A stretch of 64,000 nucleotides of DNA, from positions 1 to 64,000 of the forward strand of contig NZ_CABFVS010000002.1 of assembly GCF_902150025.1 (NCBI RefSeq), given 5' to 3'. The stretch is from Bartonella massiliensis (GTDB lineage Bacteria > Pseudomonadota > Alphaproteobacteria > Rhizobiales > Rhizobiaceae). The notes beneath the pieces are model-generated. The model made no database searches and had not been told where the DNA came from. It worked only from the letters and a program-made list of their open reading frames with translations. Positions 39,777 to 49,802 of the stretch are shown piece by piece. Numbering within the stretch: position 1 is the stretch's first letter; every line of letters starts with the position of its first letter. A program made the translations under genes and the position numbers.

Positions 39777-40049
39777 AATAATTTTGCCCTCTAAGTTGGC
39801 ACGCTGTTTTGCATAATTAAAGACGGAAATTTTCTATTCCATTGAAAATAAAGCAATAAATCTAGAAAGTACCTTTTTTAGACAAGATCTCTACTCATTA
39901 AGACGCTTTGGCTTTTTTGTACAAAAAAGAAAAACACAAGAGAAAAGTCTTTACTCTGTTATCGTTCGTACACCCAAAAAAATGATAATCGCAGTTTTTT
40001 AAAGGAAGAAATAAAGCAAGAAAAATGAGAATAGTTGTACAAAGGAAAA
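39777..40049. other. spacer between the mod array and tRNA-His
   Basis: No gene. The part from about 39836 onward is the sequence duplicated at 24160-24385. The end of the array homology is at the AATAATT at 39777-39783. Confidence 0.5.
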
Positions 40050-40126
40050 TGGTACGGTTGGTGGGATTTGAACCTACGACCTCTGGTGCCACAAACCAGC
40101 GCTCTAACCAACTGAGCTACAACCGC
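40050..40126 (-). tRNA. tRNA-His (GTG)
   Basis: A 77-nt cloverleaf: acceptor GCGGTTG/CAACCGT, D-arm GCTC...GAGC, anticodon stem CTGGT/ACCAG with loop TTGTGGC (anticodon GTG), T-loop TTCAAAT, encoded CCA. The base before G1 is T and position 73 is A, so the G-1:C73 pair of most bacterial tRNA-His genes is missing, as described for many alphaproteobacteria. The T-stem has one A-C mismatch (GTAGG/CCCAC). The gene forms the right border of the accessory island. Confidence 0.95.
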
Positions 40127-40261
40127 ATAAAAGAAAACCTATCATAACTGTTCACGATTTTGTAAACATTTATTCTCTGCTTACGTGACATAAGGAAGAT
40201 CAACAAAGTTTGCAAGCCCCTAAAAAAAAATCTCGCAATTTTTTGTGAAGAAAAATGTCTT

Positions 40262-41344
40262 TTACAAAGGAAATTTTGCCCAATGCTCAAGACGATGATC
40301 ACGATAGCTTTTTATGTTATCAACACCATCTTGTTGCATCATCCGTAAAATCTCTTTCAAAATCGTTATGGCAAGATTTGGACCTTCATAAATCATCCCA
40401 CTATATAATTGGATTAAATCTGCACCAGCTTTTACTTTTTCCAAAGCAGTTTCAGCATCTTTTATACCACCAACGCCGATAATTGCAATCTCCCTCCCTA
40501 GCTTTTGACGCATTTTTGCAAGCACAATTGTAGAGCGCTCAAAAAGTGGACGTCCAGAAAGCCCACCTTCTTCATTGCTAAAATGAATATTTTTAAGACC
40601 TTGGCGTAAAAGAGTCGTATTGGAAACAATAAGTCCATCCAAATCAGAAAGTTTTATTTCTTCAGCAATATCATCCAATTCTTTCTCTGATAAATCTGGA
40701 GCAATTTTTAAAAAAATGGGAACCGAGAATCCACGTCTTTTCTCTTGCTCCTTTCGTGCTTTTGAAATGGCATTCAACAAAAGACGTAAACTATCACGAG
40801 CCTGTAAATCGCGCAAACCTGGCGTATTGGGAGAAGAAATATTAACCGTAAAATAATCCGCAATATCATAAAAATGAGCAATGCCAACAGTATAATCGTC
40901 AATCTTATTAACCGTATCCTTATTAGCTCCAATATTTATCCCTACAATACCCGTTTTTTTACATGTCCGCAGTCTGTTGTAAACAACTTGATGCCCGTCA
41001 TTATTAAACCCCATTCTATTAATAATTGCTTCATCTTCTTTTAGACGAAAAAGCCGTGGTTTAGGATTGCCAATCTGAGGCTTTGGTGTCACTGTCCCAA
41101 TTTCAGTAAAACCAAATCCTAAACGAAGAATTTCATCAACAACCTCGGCATTTTTATCAAACCCCGCCGCAAGACCAATAAAATTTTTAAACTCAAGCCC
41201 TGCAATCGTTACACATAATCGTTTATCAACAACCTTTTGACAACCGTTTAATCCACTTTTCAATCCGACAATCGCTAAACGATGTGCATGCTCTGGATCC
41301 AACATAAATAAAGCAGAACGGCCAATACAACGAAAAAAACTCAT
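40262..41344 (-). CDS. pyrD: dihydroorotate dehydrogenase (quinone), class 2
   Basis: Oxidises dihydroorotate to orotate at the inner membrane, passing electrons to quinone, in de novo pyrimidine synthesis. The 360-residue protein has an N-terminal hydrophobic helix region typical of class 2 ([20 protein letters not shown]), [12 protein letters not shown], the substrate loop [12 protein letters not shown] and the FMN-binding GVGGIKDAE and [10 protein letters not shown]. The frame is open to 41392, but ATG at 41344 is preceded by AGAAGG and matches the family start. It is a single gene, beside tRNA-His. Confidence 0.95.
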   Translation of the reverse strand: MSFFRCIGRSALFMLDPEHAHRLAIVGLKSGLNGCQKVVDKRLCVTIAGLEFKNFIGLAAGFDKNAEVVDEILRLGFGFTEIGTVTPKPQIGNPKPRLFRLKEDEAIINRMGFNNDGHQVVYNRLRTCKKTGIVGINIGANKDTVNKIDDYTVGIAHFYDIADYFTVNISSPNTPGLRDLQARDSLRLLLNAISKARKEQEKRRGFSVPIFLKIAPDLSEKELDDIAEEIKLSDLDGLIVSNTTLLRQGLKNIHFSNEEGGLSGRPLFERSTIVLAKMRQKLGREIAIIGVGGIKDAETALEKVKAGADLIQLYSGMIYEGPNLAITILKEILRMMQQDGVDNIKSYRDHRLEHWAKFPL

Positions 41345-43035
41345 CAATCCTTCTCCAAAACATAAAAATGATCCATCGCACCTCACATACATCTTTTAAC
41401 ACAAAAAGATCACCAAGAGGGCATATTATTCCCCCTTCCATAAGAAATTTTCATTACAGCATCGTCATTCGCGTGGATTTTTACAAAACTTGAATAGAAA
41501 AAATTACTTTATGTTTCTCTTTTTCACAATTGTTCAGATCGTTAAATAGGTTTATAAATCTTATAAAATGTAAAATGCCTGTATGAATTGAGACATCTAT
41601 AGATCTTCATCATAGCTGTGGTCTTGTGATATTTTTTGCAAGAAAACTCATCGTATCTTTATGAAAGAACATTATCTCTATTCCAAAAGTTCCTTTGTCT
41701 AACAACAGAAATAAAGCTTGCTCTATCAAACTATTGTTCTGCTAGCATTGAGAATACATAGTCTGTAAAATCATCTACATTTATGCCATTGTTGCACCAT
41801 TTTAGCAGAATGATATTCAACTGTTTGTATTGTATTGATAAAATTTTTAAGAATTGTTGTTTTTCTTTGCTATTGCTGATGGGTTAACACACAATTTTGC
41901 ATCTATCTGTGCTCCGTTTAATATGCAGCTTAAGTGATGACAGTTGATCATTGAACTCTACCTATCACACCAGTAACTTGCAAACCAAAATGATTTTGCG
42001 AACCCTATCACTCTGGGATCTATAAATTCATATAATCTTCCAATGGATGAAAATATGGTTCAATAGAGGCAATATCCCTTCATATAAAACAGAACACCAC
42101 TGGGCTGCTCATTCACGTGCTTTCTTTAAAGAAGTATTTCTTAATGCTCTTCAGCCCATTTTGTGACACTGCCCATGAAGGCTATAACGATAAATCCCCC
42201 ATGAAGTGTATAAAACTGATAGAGAACAACAAGCCTGCACTATCACACACTTTTCTCATTCCCAATGTTTTTACAGCTCTTAGCATTTAAAGCAGTTTAT
42301 AAGAGGTATTTTTAGTTCTTTCTCTGGTGTTTTTATCAACACATCAGCCCCGTTTATGCCATTCAAGCACGTGATTTTATTTGATTTAAAAGGAACTGTA
42401 ATGAGAAAATTTCATGATATTCAGCGTTATTTTTCAAGTTAAAATGATGATTTATAATAAATAAATTAATGGGTTGTCTTCTGTTAAAATTATTATCATT
42501 TTCAACCTATGCAATACAGTAAGCTTTTAGATAAGCTCGCGCCTCTAATGACTCTATCACATACTAAGAGGGGATTAAATTATAAGTCTTACTCTTAAGT
42601 TCATCTTTCTATTTTTCATACCAAAACTAAAATATAATTTTTTATTCCCAATGCTTTTTTTATGCTAATATATAATAATTCATGCGCAAAGCTTCCTAAT
42701 AGCTCAATACTCAATATGCCTAACCTTGTGATATCCTTTAAAATCTCTCTTTTTAAATGTTATCAGAAAGATGTTGCGCAAATTATATAACTTAAGTTTA
42801 ATTTTCGACTTTTCGTTGAAAAGTACAGATGCAGTTTTTATCAAAAAAGCCTTTCTCTATGAAATCTATGTACTTAAAATAGAGTCCATAGAGCTCTTTA
42901 TGAAACCTTATAAAGTTCTTGGAAAATAGTATTAATATTTGTATTATAATCTTAAAAATAAAATCTGCTCTTTCCTTTTTCATCAAAAGCGGTAAGTAAA
43001 TTACCGTATATCGCTTACATAAAGGGGAAAACGCA
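41345..43035. other. 1.7 kb gene-poor region between pyrD and mscL
   Basis: No intact gene on either strand. A plus-strand frame near 42080-42165 (YKTEHHWAAHSRAFFKEVFL) could be a relic of an unidentified gene. The block at about 42265-42440 is a diverged repeat of 45590-45780. Near the right end GGGGA before the mscL start (about 43023-43027) is a ribosome site. The region is otherwise featureless. Confidence 0.4.
42265..42440. repeat. diverged intergenic repeat, copy A
   Basis: Aligns loosely with 45590-45780: TATAAGAGGTATTTTTAG against CATAAGAGGCATTTTTATTC, a shared GTTTTTAT, and AATGAGAAAATTTCATGATA against AATAAGAAAATTTTACGATA. Both copies lie in gene-poor spacers. No coding potential recognised. 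Confidence 0.35.
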
Positions 43036-43449
43036 ATGCTTAAAGAATTCAAAGAATTTGCCCTAAAAGGTAATATGATTGATCTTGCTATTGGTGTGAT
43101 TATCGGAGGCGCTTTTGGCGGTTTGGTCAACTCAATTGTCAACGATATTTTTATGCCAATTATTGGGCTTATTACAGGTGGAATTGATTTTTCTAATATG
43201 TTTATTCAACTTGCTGGCGAAAAACAAGCGACATTGAGTGCCGCTAAAGCAGCAGGAGCAACCATTAGCTATGGACACTTTATCACTTTATTGATCAATT
43301 TTCTCATTATTGCTTGGGTTCTTTTTTTCTTTGTTAAAGCCATGAATAAAATCCGTAGAAAAGAAGAAGAAGAAAGCCCGCCCAAAAAAGTCTCTTCAGA
43401 AGAACAACTTTTAACAGAAATTAGAGATCTTTTGGCTAAGAAAAAATAA
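43036..43449 (+). CDS. mscL: large-conductance mechanosensitive channel
   Basis: A 137-residue inner-membrane channel that opens on membrane tension during hypo-osmotic shock. It has the MscL pattern: short N-terminal helix [22 protein letters not shown]1 [19 protein letters not shown] with FMPIIG, a periplasmic loop, TM2 around [20 protein letters not shown], and a charged C-terminal helix with the acidic-basic cluster. ATG at 43036 has AAAGGGGA upstream. It is convergent with the histidine kinase gene, 18 nt between stops. Confidence 0.96.
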   Translation: MLKEFKEFALKGNMIDLAIGVIIGGAFGGLVNSIVNDIFMPIIGLITGGIDFSNMFIQLAGEKQATLSAAKAAGATISYGHFITLLINFLIIAWVLFFFVKAMNKIRRKEEEESPPKKVSSEEQLLTEIRDLLAKKK

Positions 43450-43467
43450 CTTTATACAAAATTTACA

Positions 43468-45168
43468 TCATGGAACATGTGGAAAAAACATTTCCACAGT
43501 TGTTCCATGATTGGGTTTTGAGAATAATAAAAATTCTCCCCCACTTTCTTCTACCATTGCTTTACACATCGGAAGGCCTAAGCCTGTTCCCATAAAGGCA
43601 CTATCACCAGACCGACCATCTTTGCGCTCTATTTGACCATAAGGTTGCAGGACCTGTGCAATTTCTTCTTCGCTCATCCCTACACCATTATCACTCACTG
43701 AAATTCTTACACGTTCTTTTCTAAAAGAAACATGAACAATAATCTGTCCACCCAATGGAGTAAAACGAATAGCATTGGAAAGAAGATTCCACATAATCTG
43801 GCGAAACATTTGTTGTGATACAGGAATACATGGAACATGAGGTGGAGCAACAATGCGCATGATAACGCCGTTATGATTGGCTTGAGTTTCAAGAAAAGCT
43901 ATCGTCGCACGTAAACAAGATATCACATCAAATGTTTCAGAAATAAGGGAGGAACCAGTCTGGTTATTGGAACCAGAATAATTTGCTTTCGAACATTCGA
44001 GTAATTGATTGATCAACGATAATATATGTTTTCCAGAGGAGATAATATCGCGCAAATATCCATGATAACGTTCATTTTCTATCGAACCAAAACGGCCCTC
44101 TCTCATAATTTCCGCAAAACCAATAAGAGCATTCAAAGGTGTTCTTATTTCATGTACAATGCCAACGATTTTATTCTCTTCTGCTTTTTTTTCTTCTGAT
44201 GGTACTGTTTTTGTCATATCATGCAGCATAACAGCGTAATTGCCCTGCTGTGCCAAAAATACAATCGTTATAAGAACGGTTATATTTTGGTGACTTTTCG
44301 TCATTAAATCAGCCGTTTCATTGCACTTTAAACCCTGATTTTTTCCCTTCATACGAATTAATTTAAAATATTTTTCAACCAAAAGACGGCTTTTCAAAGT
44401 AAATAATGAAGAGAATGGCTGTCCTCGTAGTTCATTTATTTCATACCCTATTAATGCTAAAGCGGCCCTACTTGCCGATTGAATAAAACCCTGTTCATCT
44501 AACCATAAAACACCATCTGTTGCTGTCTCCAACAATGATAAAACCGCAGCGGGTTCTTTTATGAGAGCTTGTTCTATAGCATTTACCGGCATTGTTTGTG
44601 GATATGATAACTGAAACGCTGTTTCTTCAACAAAATTCTCTTCCTTAACCGATGAATTCAATTCATCACGTAAATGTTCTGCAATCTCACGAAAAGCTAA
44701 GCGTTCTATCTCCGTAAGACACGGCATTTCCGTCTCCAGCTTTTCATCTCTTTTTTCTTGAACTTTTTCTTGTATTTTTAAAACACCAAAGCCACAAAAT
44801 CCCTTAAATTGCTTTTTAACATCAAAAATTGGCAAAGCCGACAATTCAACATCAAGCCATTGTGAGCAACCATCAACGGGCCATTGAACAATCTCTTTAC
44901 TCCAAGGTATAGCCGCCTCAATAAAATGACTGAGAACCTGATATCGCTCATCATTAAATTGATAAGCAAGCTCATGAAAATTACATCCTAAAATAGAGGA
45001 AGAGAGAGGCCCAACAACTTCAGCGAGCTCTTTTGAAACTTCACAAAATAAACCGTTGCAATCGATTTCCCACGTAAAAGGTCGTGGCAAAAGCTCTGGT
45101 GTAAAATGAAACGCTTCTTGCTTACATTCTAATTTATTTGTATTTGGCTTATCTGCTTTTAATGACAT
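43468..45168 (-). CDS. PAS domain sensor histidine kinase
   Basis: A 566-residue kinase without obvious membrane segments, so probably cytosolic. A degenerate PAS-like region (about 30-130) is followed by a second PAS (about 205-270, LLETATDGVLWLDEQGFIQS). The HisKA helix carries the phosphoacceptor in VHEIRTPLNALIGFAEIM (His339). A HATPase domain has NLLSNAIRFTPLGG, DNGVGMS and GTGLGLPMCK. The layout resembles the alphaproteobacterial PleC/DivJ/PdhS class that controls cell-cycle phosphorelays, but the partner is not visible and no response regulator is adjacent. ATG at 45168 has only a weak ribosome site. Confidence 0.87.
   Translation of the reverse strand: MSLKADKPNTNKLECKQEAFHFTPELLPRPFTWEIDCNGLFCEVSKELAEVVGPLSSSILGCNFHELAYQFNDERYQVLSHFIEAAIPWSKEIVQWPVDGCSQWLDVELSALPIFDVKKQFKGFCGFGVLKIQEKVQEKRDEKLETEMPCLTEIERLAFREIAEHLRDELNSSVKEENFVEETAFQLSYPQTMPVNAIEQALIKEPAAVLSLLETATDGVLWLDEQGFIQSASRAALALIGYEINELRGQPFSSLFTLKSRLLVEKYFKLIRMKGKNQGLKCNETADLMTKSHQNITVLITIVFLAQQGNYAVMLHDMTKTVPSEEKKAEENKIVGIVHEIRTPLNALIGFAEIMREGRFGSIENERYHGYLRDIISSGKHILSLINQLLECSKANYSGSNNQTGSSLISETFDVISCLRATIAFLETQANHNGVIMRIVAPPHVPCIPVSQQMFRQIMWNLLSNAIRFTPLGGQIIVHVSFRKERVRISVSDNGVGMSEEEIAQVLQPYGQIERKDGRSGDSAFMGTGLGLPMCKAMVEESGGEFLLFSKPNHGTTVEMFFPHVP
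43469..43509. terminator. hairpin between convergent mscL and histidine kinase genes
   Basis: CATGGAACA-TGTGGAAA pairs with TTTCCACA-gt-TGTTCCATG around an AACA-type loop: a 17-bp stem with a 2-nt bulge. It covers the last codons of the kinase gene. The U-tract is poor on both sides, so it is a candidate bidirectional terminator rather than a clear one. Confidence 0.4.
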
Positions 45169-45347
45169 ATTAAAATAAAAAAAGTGTTGGATTGACTCTT
45201 AAACGAATAATGCTCACTTACTTATAAATACCCGTTGCTAGTTGAAATAGCTTGATATCTCGCTATCAATTATCTGTAGCAAAATTTTGACTGTTTCGCC
45301 AACAAAACAAGAGTAAAAAGAATCCTCCAACATTGTTGCGTCTTTAG

Positions 45348-45380
45348 CTATTATTGTAATGAAGCTTGTTACAATAATAG
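45348..45380. repeat. perfect 12-bp inverted repeat with 9-nt loop
   Basis: CTATTATTGTAA, loop TGAAGCTTG, then TTACAATAATAG. No T-run on either side and no gene end nearby, so not an ordinary terminator. It could be a protein binding site or a relic. Confidence 0.45.
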
Positions 45381-45589
45381 AAATATGCCCCTCACATAAA
45401 GTAGTATCCCAGAAGAATATATTTGTTTTGCGCAATTCATACGCTTGTCTTAAAAAAACATCTTGTTCAAAGCTTATTTTATGACGGCATCCGTAAATGA
45501 TGGAATATCAAGATCCTCATAAAGGATATCAAAGCATTCGGCATTGTCATTTTATATTCATGAAAGAACTTACTAGCACCATCATTATA

Positions 45590-45780
45590 CTCGTTCAATC
45601 CTTAAATGTTATTAATATGCTTGACATTGGAAATGCGTTCATAAGAGGCATTTTTATTCCTTTTTTATGTTTTTATCCCTATGCTAACTCTCCTTATGTT
45701 GTACAAAAAACTGATTTTGATTGCTTCAACATAAAACATATTTGAAATAAGAAAATTTTACGATATTTAAGACTTTTATT
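45590..45780. repeat. diverged intergenic repeat, copy B
   Basis: Counterpart of the repeat at 42265-42440, in the same orientation, about 3.3 kb away. Both flank the mscL-kinase pair. Confidence 0.35.
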
Positions 45781-46099
45781 CAAAAATGACGGCAGTTATC
45801 ATTAGAAATCAGTATGTTGCATTATAAAAATCTGAAATTTAAAAGCTCTTTTCCATAAAACTTCTCGTAAGAACCTTACTTCTTACATCAATAATTCAAA
45901 TGGTAACGAACTTAGCGTAGCGCTTTAAAATTCCCAATGCAACAAAACTTGTATATTGAGTATTCTTCTTATAATGCCTCCCAAAAAGACTTTTATCGTC
46001 AATAAATAGATTTATAATCACAAATCTATTTTTTCAGTTTGAATTATAACGCCGAATAGAGTGAGATTTTTTCATCGCAATCCTTCTCATATTGGATCA

Positions 46100-46560
46100 A
46101 CCAAAATCATGCGCTTGCATGTTATAAGTGGGATTGGCGTATAGATAAAATGCTTCTCATGAACTATCTCAAGAGCCAAGATCTGTGGCAATTGGTAGCG
46201 TGCAAAGTGTGTAATGGTACCTGCTTGTTATTTCATTAAGCGTAAAGGTTATTTCATAAGCGTAAAGATTGTGATGCTCAATAGCTGCTTTACCGCTATA
46301 CCATTTATAAACACCGTCACAAAATGAGCTTGGGAACCTTATCAGATATTTCTTTTAAAAAAGCGCATGACTATACAATATAATGGTATTCTGTTTTTCG
46401 TAAGGATCGTGACTCCATTGATCAGAACCGCTATAGAAGAAAAAAAAAACAAACATACCACCGTATTATTTGACCAAAGGAGCTTTTTCAATCAGAATAA
46501 AAAAACAAAAATCACTTTTTCTCTTATTAAAGATTTGTTTTATTTCTTTACATTCCCAAT
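46100..46560 (+). pseudogene. second tyrosine integrase remnant
   Basis: A more decayed copy of the relic at 7540-8058. KHRHKMSLGTLSDISFKKAH and WYSVFRKDRDSI parallel HRREMSLDALRDVSLKQARE and WHSILREGRDPI of the other copy. The leader (GTGGGATTGGCGTATAGATA) also matches. Frameshifts and stops throughout. No tRNA neighbour. Confidence 0.6.
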
Positions 46561-46726
46561 CATCGAAAAATGTTAAAAATATCTCCGCCCTTTTGTATTA
46601 GCTTTTGCTCCATATTAAAAATAAATAGATAGTCACATCTGCTCTGACAAAATAAAACACGTATTCGCTCTTTAAAATAATGATTGTCAGATATTTTCAA
46701 AATCACATATTTTTAAATGTGCTTTT

Positions 46727-49336
46727 TTATTTTCCTTCATCGAGTAGAATTTCACGTTTTCCAACATGATTAGCAGCACCCACAATGCCTTTTTCTTCCA
46801 TACGCTCAACAAGAGAAGCTGCTTTATTATAGCCGATTGAAAGTCGACGCTGAATATAAGATGTTGAACATTTTTTATCACGCACAACAATCTTTACAGC
46901 TTGATTATAAAGTCTCTCACCTTCTTCATCAAAATTTTCTTCTTCAAAAACTTCATCTATTGAATTGGCAGCCACATCCTCATTGTTTGCGTCTTCATTA
47001 TCCGTAACTGTTGCTAAGTAATCAGGTTTTCCTTGCATTTTAAGATGTGCAACAACCGATTCAACCTCTTCATCAGAGACAAAAGGTCCATGAACGCGCA
47101 CAATACGTCCCCCGCCTGCCATATGAAGCATATCTCCTTGACCTAAAAGCGTTTCAGCACCTTGTTCACCTAAGATTGTACGACTATCAATTTTTGATGT
47201 GACCTGAAAAGAAATGCGAGTAGGAAAGTTTGCTTTAATTGTCCCCGTGATAACATCAACAGAAGGACGCTGCGTTGCCATAATAAGGTGAATACCTGCC
47301 GCACGCGCCATTTGTGCTAAGCGCTGAATGGCATTCTCAATTTCTTTCCCTGCTACCATCATGAGATCAGCCATCTCATCAACAATCACGACAATATAAG
47401 GAAGCTGCGTGAGATCCATGGCTTCTTCATGATAAAGCATTTCGCCTGTTTCTTTATCAAAACCGGACTTTACAGTACACATGATCGTTTCGCTTTTTTG
47501 AGCCGCAAGTGCAACACGTGCATTAAAACCATCAATATTACGTACACCTAGTTTCGCCATTTTACGATAACGCTCTTCCATTTCTCGAACTGCCCATTTT
47601 AAAGCGGTTACCGCTTTTTTAGGATCTGTAACAACAGGTGTTAAAAGATGTGGAATGCCATCATAAACAGAAAGCTCTAACATTTTAGGATCAACCATGA
47701 TCAAACGACACTGCTGTGGTGTCATACGATAAAGAATCGATAAAATCATTGTATTAATTGCAACAGATTTTCCCGATCCTGTTGTTCCTGCAACCAAAAG
47801 ATGCGGCATTTTTGCTAATTCTGCAATAACAGGTTCCCCATTAATCCCTTTTCCCAAAGCAAGAGCAAGTTTAAATTCACTTTCACGAAAAGAACGCGTT
47901 TGGATTAATTCTCGTAAATAAACAGTTTCACGAACCGCATTAGGCAACTCAATCCCAATAACATTGCGTCCAGGAATGACAGCAACGCGTGTGGAAATGG
48001 CAGACATAGAACGTGCAATATCATCAGAAAGATTAATAACGCGCGATGACTTTACACCCGCAGCGGGCTCAAATTCATACATTGTTACCACTGGCCCTGG
48101 ATGAACATGGATAACTTCACCCTTAATGCCAAAATCTTCCAAAACACTTTCCAAAAGTCCAGCACCACGTTCTAATGTTTCCTGAGAAATCATCGTCCCT
48201 TCATGAAAAATAGGTTTCTGTAATAAACTGATCGGAGGAAATTCATAAACATCATCATCAATAGATTGAATATTTTTCATAAAAGTAGGATTATAATTGC
48301 CTAATGATGTGCGATTGTCCAATGCTGTGCAGGTAGATTGCAATGTTTTAGTTTTACCCTGTGCTTGCATCGCAGACAAATCTTTTGAATTCTTTGTGAC
48401 ATCTTTTTTTATACAATCAACACTATTATGGGCAACACTATTATGGATGACAGTATTATTGTTTTCTTCAGTCTCTATAGCATCTCCAGGATCACTTAAC
48501 GCCTCAGTATCATTTAACATATGAGCAGAATCTTCAACAGAAAACTTAGAATGACACTCTTTAGACTCCTTCACAGTATCATTACTCGTATTCATTAAAT
48601 CAGAAATTTGCTCAACACCTTTCATCCTTTCCGCTGGAGATTCTGATGTAATAGAATCATAGAGTTGCGGAAAGCGGTATTCAAGAACGCGGTAAAGAGC
48701 CGTTATTGACTCATCAAAAGCAGAAGGAACACCCGGTATAATTTCATTTGTTTTATCAATCGCTGTCTCATCCTCTTTTGAAGTTTGAGGTTCCACATGC
48801 TCAAATATCAAAGATCCACACTCAAAAAATGCATCATCAGAAAGATGCAAAGCAGGCTTTATTTTTTGTAGCACATTTTCCACTTGCAACGCATGCTCTT
48901 GTTTATCTTCCTCAAGGCGGATATTTTCTGATGGTATGCTCGCAGCTTGTTGCGACAACTGCTTTAAAACTGTTGAATGACAAACTGACGTTTTATTCTC
49001 TATCGATTGGGGATTAATGGCTTTTTTTGTCGATGGAATATGGGTTGTTTTCTTGTTACAAGATACAAGATCTGTAATTCTTTTTCGATCTTGCTTGGTA
49101 AAAATCTTAAATTGTTTTGCAAAAATTGGATCTGTTTCTATACGACGACGTAAAATCTCAACTTCTGGAGTTCGCGTAAAACGGACATTTTTTCCGAGGG
49201 TAAATGCCTTTTTCCATACTTCCGGATAAGGAAATATCTCCGTAATTTTAAGCGATAAATCTTCTCTTGATGCACTTTGCGTATCATCATCAGAAAAAGA
49301 AGACGTAGAAATAGATTTTTTTTTCGAGTTATGCAT
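46727..49336 (-). CDS. ftsK: DNA translocase FtsK (soluble form)
   Basis: A 869-residue FtsK/SpoIIIE motor that pumps DNA at septation. The C-terminal two-thirds contain the motor: [15 protein letters not shown] (Walker A), [11 protein letters not shown] (Walker B), [20 protein letters not shown], then the gamma winged-helix domain [20 protein letters not shown]. The N-terminal 330 residues are charged and low-complexity with no transmembrane helices, unlike E. coli FtsK. Alphaproteobacteria often encode two FtsK-like proteins, one of them without the membrane domain. Start: GTG at 49342 or ATG at 49336; the latter is used here. Confidence 0.92.
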   Translation of the reverse strand: MHNSKKKSISTSSFSDDDTQSASREDLSLKITEIFPYPEVWKKAFTLGKNVRFTRTPEVEILRRRIETDPIFAKQFKIFTKQDRKRITDLVSCNKKTTHIPSTKKAINPQSIENKTSVCHSTVLKQLSQQAASIPSENIRLEEDKQEHALQVENVLQKIKPALHLSDDAFFECGSLIFEHVEPQTSKEDETAIDKTNEIIPGVPSAFDESITALYRVLEYRFPQLYDSITSESPAERMKGVEQISDLMNTSNDTVKESKECHSKFSVEDSAHMLNDTEALSDPGDAIETEENNNTVIHNSVAHNSVDCIKKDVTKNSKDLSAMQAQGKTKTLQSTCTALDNRTSLGNYNPTFMKNIQSIDDDVYEFPPISLLQKPIFHEGTMISQETLERGAGLLESVLEDFGIKGEVIHVHPGPVVTMYEFEPAAGVKSSRVINLSDDIARSMSAISTRVAVIPGRNVIGIELPNAVRETVYLRELIQTRSFRESEFKLALALGKGINGEPVIAELAKMPHLLVAGTTGSGKSVAINTMILSILYRMTPQQCRLIMVDPKMLELSVYDGIPHLLTPVVTDPKKAVTALKWAVREMEERYRKMAKLGVRNIDGFNARVALAAQKSETIMCTVKSGFDKETGEMLYHEEAMDLTQLPYIVVIVDEMADLMMVAGKEIENAIQRLAQMARAAGIHLIMATQRPSVDVITGTIKANFPTRISFQVTSKIDSRTILGEQGAETLLGQGDMLHMAGGGRIVRVHGPFVSDEEVESVVAHLKMQGKPDYLATVTDNEDANNEDVAANSIDEVFEEENFDEEGERLYNQAVKIVVRDKKCSTSYIQRRLSIGYNKAASLVERMEEKGIVGAANHVGKREILLDEGK

Positions 49337-49802
49337 GGGCACCCAACAAATTTATAGCAATGAAAAAAATGACCTTTTCAAAAAGAATTCATAAAAACTA
49401 TCATATGAAGGTTAATAACCTTTTGCTGTTGGTTATTTTTTAATGAAAAAAATAATGCCAGAATACTTAATCAATGTCCCTTCTGCATATTTACGATGTA
49501 AATTGTCCCGTTTATAATGTTACATAGCTCCTATTCCCTTATATTTTGAAGAAAACTTCATAATAAAAAAGCGTTAAGAAAACTGTCTTCCCCCCTCTTT
49601 TCCCCTATTCCATAACAACGATTAGTTCCAATAATACAAACAGTTATAGAAACATTGTTCTCTTTAACTTCTATGTTTGATGATCATCGTACAATCTGAT
49701 TTCTCGTGTTTTCATAAGATTATCCTTGTTATCCTTGTTTAAAAAGGCTTAGACTAAGACAATCGTAATTACATAAACACAAATAAAAAAAGGGAGTAAA
49801 TT
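49337..49802. other. divergent intergenic region between ftsK and aldehyde dehydrogenase gene
   Basis: AT-rich, 466 nt. An AAGGGAG before the ATG at 49803 is the only supported site; promoters for both flanking genes are expected here but not assigned. Confidence 0.35.

Larger units (their letters stand above)
45169..46099. other. gene-poor region between kinase gene and integrase relic
   Basis: No gene recognised. It holds a 12-bp perfect hairpin at 45348-45380 and the repeat at about 45590-45780. A 65-codon minus-strand frame at 45238-45435 contains the hairpin and is unlikely to be a gene. Confidence 0.35.

Noticed and set aside
42798-43142. 114-codon minus-strand frame over the mscL start
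   Set aside because: It is antisense to the conserved start of mscL and has no features of a protein family.
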